Positions 30,486 to 34,448 of a stretch of 34,448 bases of DNA are shown one piece after another. The DNA is from a virus. Within the stretch, counting starts at the first letter, position 1, and each line of letters starts with the position of its first letter. The position numbers were made by a program, and so were the translations under genes. Location: IMG/VR virus record IMGVR_UViG_3300042542_001135, positions 1-34,448 of that record; one strand, written 5' to 3'. The notes beneath the pieces were generated by a model. That model made no database searches. It saw only the letters and a list, made by a program, of their open reading frames with translations, and was not told where the DNA came from.

Positions 30486-32351
30486 TTATCCGTATGTTTG
30501 GGACCATTGGTCCGCAAATGCTTCGTCTAAATTTACTGCTTGTCGTCTGGATGCTTGTGCTTGAGTTGTCCATCTGTTCTGCATCCATCTAGATGCACTG
30601 CTGCTCTGTTGCATCATCTCGCGTATGCGGATAATAGCAAACCAAAGAGCCATAACGCAGTCTGTTGGGTTTTTAGTATCTGGCTTCCAGGTAATGAGTT
30701 CTTGTACGAGGGTCTTCAGACCTTCAGAACCTTCATTGCTTGGTAGTTCGATAATGTTGTTATCTTGGAATCTACCATCTCGGGTATTGCCAAATAACAT
30801 AGACATAGACGCAACACCAAAAGACGTGTCCCATTTATTCTTGCCAGTAAAGTGTGAGTTGAGTTGGCATCCATAAGATGCTAGATATGCTCTTAAGTCG
30901 TCATCTAAGGCATACGCCTTCTGGTGTGCGTTAATTTCAATGCGCAGTTCTTGTGGACGGTACTTCTCAACCCATTCCTCAATCAAAGATTGAATCTTTG
31001 CGGGACTTGGGTCAGTCATGTTGATACAGTCCAGAACGTAGATACGTCCATCTGCCCTGTTATATGTAACAGCAACGGCTCCTGTAGCACCTGCCATAGC
31101 AGGGTCAAGGCCAATAATAGTATAACCCTCAATATGCTGAGGATGTCCTGGGGTGTTAGGCTTTAGAGGTCCTCTTTTTCGCATTCCGTTGACGGAACCT
31201 GCGATACAGGTAGGCGAGAAGATTGAGTCCTCTTGGACGTCTTCTTGCTGGTAGACCATAGCCCATACAGACGGAGCGACCTCAGAGCGACGCTTAAAGA
31301 GCGAGGGTCCATCCCATTTGGGGTATAATCCATTTTCAAGTACGTCGTCCAAATCGTTTTCTTGTTGGTCTGTTTCAGGCCAAAGTGTTTTCCAGTTAGC
31401 AGGTTTATCATCAAACTGCAATACGGCTGGCATAGCACAGTAAGTAAAGGGGGTCTTGCCACCAGTCCACTGTGAACCATCACGAATCATCTTGTAGAGG
31501 TCTACAGAGGATACTCGGGTACCTACAATGATAAGTTTACCGTGTCGTCCCAGACGGGTAATTACTTCTTTTTGAAGCCACTCAATCTGCTTTTCCCACT
31601 CATGAGCGTTTGAACCCATCACCACGTCATCAAGGATAATCAGGTCGGCACGTGCTCCGTAAATCTGTGACCCAAAGCCCAGAGCCTGGACAGTAGGGTC
31701 TTTTTCGCCAGAGTCTCGCCCTGTTCCCAGGTAAATCATATCAGCAGACCATTGTGTAGCATCTGCCTTATATCCACCGTTAGGGCCAAAGGCCGTCTGT
31801 AGTTTCATGTAGCCAGGGTGGGAAAGACGCGTCTTAATAGCGCCTAGGAACTTGCGAGCCATACCCTGTGTTTTAGAGACGATAATCACTCGGGTGTTAG
31901 GGTTGGTCACAATCTGGTGTGTTACGTAGTTAGTTGTAATCGTAGTCGACTTGGCGTGCTCGGGTGGCACGTTAATCAAGACACGATTAGGGTCTCCAGC
32001 CTCGTAGGTCATACCCGCAGGTAGCCAACGTGGGACATTACCCTCAATAAGGTCAATCCAGTTTAACTGGTGATTAAATAGTTTAGAGCCAAGGAAGGTC
32101 TCTGAGAACTCAGCAAAGGGCATATCCTTAAGTTCGGATAAGTCCTGCTTGATGCCCTTGCCTGCAAGGCGGGCTTTATCTGCCTTCTCCTTGAAGTCGG
32201 CATCTGCCATAGACCATTGGCGAAAGGCGGTATCTTGACGGTCAACGGCGGCCATAGCGGCGGTGACGGTAGCCCCTTGTTCTAGAAGAGCCAGTACTTT
32301 AGCCTGGGCTTCATCCTTACCATAGGTCTGTTTTCCAGCCTTGCGTCCCAT
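30486..32351 (-). CDS. Terminase large subunit with N-terminal helix-turn-helix
   Basis: 621 residues. The ATPase has a deviant Walker A PPEHAKST (129-136), Walker B LIILDD (237-242) and the VGTR coupling motif (about 277-280). The nuclease begins with GLDPAMAG (D416), then LRIEIN and a late Asp in NPTDCVMALWF. Residues 14-62 (VLALLEQGATVTAAMAAVDRQDTAFRQWSMADADF) look like a helix-turn-helix of the kind in small terminases and transposase-like proteins. No separate small terminase gene is seen in this window, so this domain may take over DNA recognition. It cuts concatemers and pumps DNA into the procapsid. Start ATG 32351, first gene of the late operon. Confidence 0.9.
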   Translation of the reverse strand: MGRKAGKQTYGKDEAQAKVLALLEQGATVTAAMAAVDRQDTAFRQWSMADADFKEKADKARLAGKGIKQDLSELKDMPFAEFSETFLGSKLFNHQLNWIDLIEGNVPRWLPAGMTYEAGDPNRVLINVPPEHAKSTTITTNYVTHQIVTNPNTRVIIVSKTQGMARKFLGAIKTRLSHPGYMKLQTAFGPNGGYKADATQWSADMIYLGTGRDSGEKDPTVQALGFGSQIYGARADLIILDDVVMGSNAHEWEKQIEWLQKEVITRLGRHGKLIIVGTRVSSVDLYKMIRDGSQWTGGKTPFTYCAMPAVLQFDDKPANWKTLWPETDQQENDLDDVLENGLYPKWDGPSLFKRRSEVAPSVWAMVYQQEDVQEDSIFSPTCIAGSVNGMRKRGPLKPNTPGHPQHIEGYTIIGLDPAMAGATGAVAVTYNRADGRIYVLDCINMTDPSPAKIQSLIEEWVEKYRPQELRIEINAHQKAYALDDDLRAYLASYGCQLNSHFTGKNKWDTSFGVASMSMLFGNTRDGRFQDNNIIELPSNEGSEGLKTLVQELITWKPDTKNPTDCVMALWFAIIRIREMMQQSSSASRWMQNRWTTQAQASRRQAVNLDEAFADQWSQTYG

Positions 32352-32451
32352 AATATGTCCCGTCTAATAACGCCGATTTAACGCATCCTGTTAGCGGACA
32401 TAACTGTGGCATTTTGATAAAAAAAATTTAAAATTATATATATAGGAGGAG

Positions 32452-32476
32452 CGGAGTCTTAAACGGAGCGACTCCG
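32452..32476 (-). promoter_or_regulatory. Stem-loop in the terminase leader
   Basis: CGGAGTC (32452-32458) pairs perfectly with GACTCCG (32470-32476) across an 11-base loop. It lies about 100 bases upstream of the terminase start and would be in its mRNA leader. No T-run follows on the minus strand. Confidence 0.4.
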
Positions 32477-32500
32477 TAAGAATTAATCTATATACTATAG

Positions 32501-32524
32501 AAGACCCGTTCAAACGGGTCTTTT
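32501..32524. terminator. Candidate intrinsic terminator or attenuator
   Basis: AAGACCCGT pairs with ACGGGTCTT around a TCAA loop and is followed by TTTT on the plus strand. On the minus strand the T-tract is weak (TTCTAT), so there it may act as an attenuator of the late operon. It could isolate the divergent units from each other. Confidence 0.55.
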
Positions 32525-32558
32525 CCGACTGGGTTGGGAAAGTATTTTCCCGAACCCT

Positions 32559-32592
32559 TATATACTAAGCGTACGATGTGACGTACGTCACA
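32559..32592 (-). promoter_or_regulatory. Perfect Crp/GlxR-like operator with adjacent -10-like boxes
   Basis: TGTGACGTACGTCACA (32577-32592) is a perfect 16-base palindrome and fits both the Crp consensus TGTGA-N6-TCACA and the actinobacterial GlxR form with TA at its centre. On the minus strand TAGTAT (32567-32562) and overlapping TATATA just downstream are -10-like, which would place the palindrome over or just upstream of the -35 zone of a late promoter. Identity of the binding protein is inferred. Confidence 0.55.
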
Positions 32593-32926
32593 CTCTCCGA
32601 GGAGTACTTTAGGTACTCTGAGGGGGGTATTAAATATAACAGAAAATTATTATTGGAGTATATATACATAATACATCGCGGTTTTAATAAACCACGGGTC
32701 AAAGATAGCCTTTTGCAAGGCTTATGCGCTTGTTATTGTGTGTGCTTTGTTATTTGTAATGAGCAACTATCCACACACTCATTCTATAAATAGATTATGG
32801 GGGGATAATAAATAAATAATAAATAGATAGGGCTATCGCCTTTCATGTCTGCCATGTCTGCAGACTTATACCATGCCCAACCCCCAACCCTTTACCATTC
32901 TGCCCTGCGTGTCTGGTCAATCTTTG

Positions 32927-32957
32927 GCTCACGCGCCACGCTCCACGCTCACGCGCC
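32927..32957. repeat. Two direct repeats of GCTCACGCGCC
   Basis: The 11-base unit occurs at 32927-32937 and 32947-32957, spaced 20 bases start to start, about two helical turns. The copies are immediately left of the first right-end palindrome and could place two protein molecules on one face of the DNA. Confidence 0.5.
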
Positions 32958-32962
32958 CAGAT

Positions 32963-32978
32963 GGTCGGCCAGCCGACC
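32963..32978. repeat. Right-end palindrome, copy 1
   Basis: GGTCGGCCAGCCGACC, 7-base arms around CA. It lies about 106 bases upstream of the ATG at 33084 and near the candidate promoter for that gene. Confidence 0.85.
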
Positions 32979-33002
32979 GCCAAACCACGCTCAAAAAAAA
33001 GG

Positions 33003-33032
33003 TTGGTTTCAATGGTGCTTAAATCGTATTTA
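33003..33032 (+). promoter_or_regulatory. Weak candidate promoter for the gene at 33084
   Basis: TTGGTT (33003-33008), an 18-base spacer and TATTTA (33027-33032) give a poor-to-fair sigma70-type match about 52 bases before the ATG. It lies just downstream of palindrome copy 1. Confidence 0.3.
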
Positions 33033-33083
33033 TGCCTTAGACTGGTACCACTGGCACAAGCCAGCCCAACGAAAGGTTCAATC

Positions 33084-33683
33084 ATGACAAAAGCAAAAGC
33101 ACCAAAGGCAAAAGTGAACACGACTATCCCTGCCGTAAATACTGCATGGCGTTTATTCTGCAAGGCCACTACTAACAATGAGAAGGCAAACCGTACCGCC
33201 GTTTTAACTCTTGCAGATGTAATCGAAAGTCAGACCGCCAGCATCAACAGCATCAAAGCCAGCATCACCGACACAGCAACGGTTTCACCATTGCTAACTG
33301 CAACACAGGTTCGCACCCTGCCAACCTTCAAGGCACTAGAAAAGAAGCATGCAGAGTTTCGCGCTCTACCGTTAAAGAAGGCTCTCACTTTCGCTGCAAA
33401 GGCTTATGACCTTTTGGGCAAGGGTGAAGCAGAAAAGCACTCATTCACAGATGCGGTTAAACTGGTTGATGATGCTCAGGCAGAGAAAACCCGCAAGGCA
33501 AAAGCACCAAAGGCACCAAAGGCATCAAAGAAGGATGCAAGCCTGTTTCAATCACTAGAAGCGGTTTATGCGCTTGTTAGTGAGATTGACCCAAGCGCGA
33601 TAGGGGATAAGGAGATAGACCTATTGAACGACATCCTCGGCACTATCGAAAGCAAGATGCGCGAGGAAGTAGAAGCAGCATAG
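33084..33683 (+). CDS. Lys/Ala-rich protein, first gene of the rightward operon
   Basis: 199 residues from ATG 33084, chosen because GAAAGG lies 7 bases upstream; an in-frame ATG at 32961 is upstream of the likely promoter and codes through the palindrome. The N-terminus (MTKAKAPKAKVN) and a middle segment (KTRKAKAPKAPKASKKD, about 138-154) are AKAPKA repeats like histone tails. Between them is a helical domain with TLADVIESQTASINSIKASI and FKALEKKHAEFRALPLKKAL. The C-terminus is helical and acidic. DNA binding is plausible; the domain is not recognised. The stop codon TAG merges with palindrome copy 2, and a terminator follows. Confidence 0.7.
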   Translation: MTKAKAPKAKVNTTIPAVNTAWRLFCKATTNNEKANRTAVLTLADVIESQTASINSIKASITDTATVSPLLTATQVRTLPTFKALEKKHAEFRALPLKKALTFAAKAYDLLGKGEAEKHSFTDAVKLVDDAQAEKTRKAKAPKAPKASKKDASLFQSLEAVYALVSEIDPSAIGDKEIDLLNDILGTIESKMREEVEAA

Positions 33684-33696
33684 TCGGCTAGCCGAC
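33683..33696. repeat. Right-end palindrome, copy 2
   Basis: GTCGGCTAGCCGAC, a perfect 14-base palindrome with TA at the centre instead of CA. Its first base is the last base of the TAG stop codon of the preceding gene. Confidence 0.85.
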
Positions 33697-33701
33697 CAAA
33701 G

Positions 33702-33732
33702 CCCTCACCCCGTAAGGGGTGGGGGTTTTTTG
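33702..33732 (+). terminator. Strong rho-independent terminator
   Basis: CCCTCACCCC pairs with GGGGTGGGGG over 10 bases with a GTAA tetraloop, followed by TTTTTT. It ends the transcript of the gene at 33084-33683. Confidence 0.88.
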
Positions 33733-33748
33733 CTGTCCAAAAATCGGC

Positions 33749-33837
33749 CAACACAAACCAACACAAACTTTCTGAATGAACGATGAAAGCAACCGACCTA
33801 CCACAAGAACCGACCCCAAAAAAAATCCAACACAAAC
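33749..33837. repeat. Three CAACACAAAC direct repeats
   Basis: Copies lie at 33749-33758, 33759-33768 (perfect tandem, 10-base period) and 33828-33837. They are interleaved with ACCGACC half-palindromes. The order suggests iteron-like protein binding sites. Confidence 0.7.
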
Positions 33838-33876
33838 CCACGCCAGAATGATGAGTGCCACCGACCTTTGGCGCCA

Positions 33877-33890
33877 GTCGGCCAGCCGAC
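33877..33890. repeat. Right-end palindrome, copy 3
   Basis: GTCGGCCAGCCGAC. It ends 23 bases before the -35 box of the promoter at 33914, so it is an upstream operator candidate. Confidence 0.85.
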
Positions 33891-33913
33891 CAGCATCCGA
33901 TGAATAACATGGG

Positions 33914-33942
33914 TTGCATGAATAATGTTTAGGACCTATACT
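33914..33942 (+). promoter_or_regulatory. Sigma70-type promoter of the 34024 operon
   Basis: TTGCAT (33914-33919), a spacer of exactly 17 bases and TATACT (33937-33942) make a near-consensus promoter. Transcription should start near 33949, giving a leader of about 75 bases that contains an AGGG/CCCT stem and palindrome copy 4. It is the best promoter in the window and is bracketed by palindromes. Confidence 0.7.
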
Positions 33943-33988
33943 AGAGTTATTGGCAGGGGCTATGCCCTCTGTCAATGAGAACCCAAAC

Positions 33989-34004
33989 GGTCGGCCAGCC
34001 GACC
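33989..34004. repeat. Right-end palindrome, copy 4
   Basis: GGTCGGCCAGCCGACC. It lies about 40 bases downstream of the inferred start of transcription and 20 bases before the ATG at 34024. It could act on DNA as a roadblock operator or in RNA as a 6-base stem with a CCAG loop beside the ribosome site. Confidence 0.85.
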
Positions 34005-34023
34005 ACTAACGAAAGGAACGGCA

Positions 34024-34155
34024 ATGAATGTACAAGAGTTCGTAGAGAGTATGCAGGTGAAGGTGAACATCATGAACGAGCAGAAGCGTGAGCGCGAACT
34101 GTATGAGCGTGGAGTTAAGGCTATGGCTGAGGCTTCCAATAAGGAGTCAATGTGA
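34024..34155 (+). CDS. 43-residue helical protein
   Basis: ATG 34024 follows AACGAAAGG by 7 bases, the same ribosome-site block and spacing as the gene at 33084. The product is a single charged helix (EFVESMQVKVNIMNEQKRERELYERGVKAMAEASNK). Its end, with AAGGAG and ATGTGA, launches the next gene. Function unknown; first gene of an early-type mini-operon of small proteins. Confidence 0.6.
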   Translation: MNVQEFVESMQVKVNIMNEQKRERELYERGVKAMAEASNKESM

Positions 34156-34289
34156 ATACATACATTTTTAATGTAATGAACACTTACGAAGTAGAGGCAA
34201 CAAGTGAGGCTGCTGCAAGAGAGTTATTGGGTAGTGATGATGCCATACTGCGTGATAGTGACATTTTATTAGTAGAGGTTTCACAATGA
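34152..34289 (+). CDS. 45-residue protein, GTG start
   Basis: GTG 34152 has AAGGAG at 34141-34146, 5 bases upstream, and overlaps the previous stop within ATGTGA. The product (YIFNVMNTYEVEATSEAAARELLGSDDAILRDSDILLVEVSQ) has a beta-alpha-beta outline. Many small phage proteins have a similar YxVxAxSxxEA start, but no function is known. It ends in an ATGA overlap with the next gene. Confidence 0.6.
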   Translation: MNTYIFNVMNTYEVEATSEAAARELLGSDDAILRDSDILLVEVSQ

Positions 34290-34448
34290 GCCACACAGAT
34301 AACACCGCGCAAAAATTCGACACAAATTTCCCTGCATGGCTCGCGCTCAAACTTTGGATTGAGCATGTAGACCCTGAAATCAAGAAGTCGGCCAGCCGAC
34401 CATCACAGAAGCGCAAATGGCGCAGAGAGATTGAAATGGAGTTAGGCG
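34286..34448 (+). CDS. Start of an unknown basic protein, 3' end cut by window
   Basis: ATG 34286 overlaps the previous stop (ATGA). The visible 54 residues have FPAWLALKLWIEHVDPEIKK and a basic end (SASRPSQKRKWRREIEMELG). The bases of palindrome copy 5 encode SASRP inside it. Function unknown. Confidence 0.5.
   Translation, partial: MSHTDNTAQKFDTNFPAWLALKLWIEHVDPEIKKSASRPSQKRKWRREIEMELG
34387..34400. repeat. Right-end palindrome, copy 5 (inside a gene)
   Basis: GTCGGCCAGCCGAC, identical to copies 1, 3 and 4 but within a coding region about 100 bases after its start codon. Retention inside a gene suggests that the DNA site itself is selected. Confidence 0.85.

Larger units (their letters stand above)
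32352..33083. other. Divergent control region between late and right operons (732 bases, no supported gene)
   Basis: There is no credible gene here. It separates the leftward terminase operon from the rightward right-end genes. It holds, in order: a CGGAGTC/GACTCCG stem (32452-32476), a terminator-like stem (32501-32524), a perfect TGTGA-N6-TCACA palindrome (32577-32592), a GAGTAC/GTACTC stem (about 32602-32618), a GGTTT/AAACC stem (about 32680-32695), an AGCCTT/AAGGCT stem (about 32707-32722), AT-rich AATAAAT repeats near 32808-32827, two GCTCACGCGCC direct repeats, and the first copy of the right-end palindrome. This density of symmetry suggests regulation and possibly replication initiation. 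Confidence 0.6.
33684..34023. other. Non-coding repeat and promoter region (340 bases)
   Basis: No gene seen. It holds most of palindrome copy 2, a strong terminator, three CAACACAAAC repeats, half-sites TCGGCC (33744-33749) and ACCGACC (33792, 33809, 33860), an A9 run near 33817-33825, palindrome copy 3, a good promoter and palindrome copy 4. A unit of about 42 bases (CAACACAAAC ... GAATGA ... ACCGACC) appears twice imperfectly at about 33759-33800 and 33828-33868. It resembles a compact regulator-binding or iteron-type region. Confidence 0.6.

Noticed and set aside
32707-32722. AGCCTT-TTGC-AAGGCT stem as a terminator
   Set aside because: No T-run follows on either strand, so I list it only as one of the symmetric elements in the control region.
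32578-32793. 71-residue plus-strand frame in the divergent control region
   Set aside because: It starts with GTG inside the Crp-like palindrome, has no ribosome site, and crosses several hairpins.
32961-33083. N-terminal extension of the 33084 gene to ATG 32961
   Set aside because: It reads through the palindrome and the likely promoter and has no ribosome site, whereas ATG 33084 has GAAAGG at 7 bases.

Overview
This window is part of the genome of a tailed phage, most likely a short-tailed (podovirus-type) phage of an actinobacterium, possibly one of the low-GC aquatic lineages. The podovirus reading rests on a recognisable portal, scaffold, N4-gp56-like major capsid protein, connector-like protein and propeller-like tail protein, with no tape measure, tail tube or sheath gene and very large putative internal proteins. 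The actinophage reading rests on the replication block (split CHC2/TOPRIM primase, small RecA/DnaB-like ATPase, Cas4/RecB-like nuclease, Hjc-like nuclease, Nmad1/DUF1599-like protein, HNH and metallophosphoesterase), which resembles actinobacteriophage early genes, and on a perfect match to the actinobacterial Crp/GlxR operator. The host is an inference. No integrase, repressor, tRNA, CRISPR or DNA polymerase is visible. Both ends of the window cut genes, so this is not a whole genome.

Layout. (1) Positions 1-4876, minus strand: early DNA-metabolism operon, tightly packed with 4-base stop/start overlaps. (2) 4877-5268: a control gap holding a single 50-residue plus-strand gene, a hairpin and a strong bidirectional terminator. 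(3) 32351 down to 5269, minus strand: one late operon of about 27 kb. In transcription order it encodes large terminase, a basic protein, portal, a proteasome/HslV-like Ntn hydrolase, two small proteins, three large putative ejection proteins (1684, 329 and 514 residues), scaffold, capsid, a run of small basic proteins, a glycosyltransferase, a connector-like protein, a fibre, a cassette of four related fibre-tip proteins with two small coiled-coil proteins, a propeller-like tail protein, and lysis genes. (4) 32352-33083: a divergent control region with hairpins and a perfect TGTGA-N6-TCACA site. (5) 33084-34448, plus strand: a rightward operon of small unknown proteins, associated with five near-identical palindromes, short direct repeats and a good sigma70-type promoter.

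How it works together. The late operon packages DNA (terminase with its own N-terminal helix-turn-helix), builds the procapsid (portal, scaffold, capsid and probably an Ntn-type protease), loads ejection proteins, adds the tail with diversified receptor-binding tips, and lyses the host. The most notable items are the HslV/proteasome-type peptidase in the prohead-protease slot, the palindrome array at the right end, the Crp/GlxR-like site between the divergent operons, the fibre-tip cassette, and two replication enzymes (primase and Cas4-like nuclease) each split over two overlapping reading frames.
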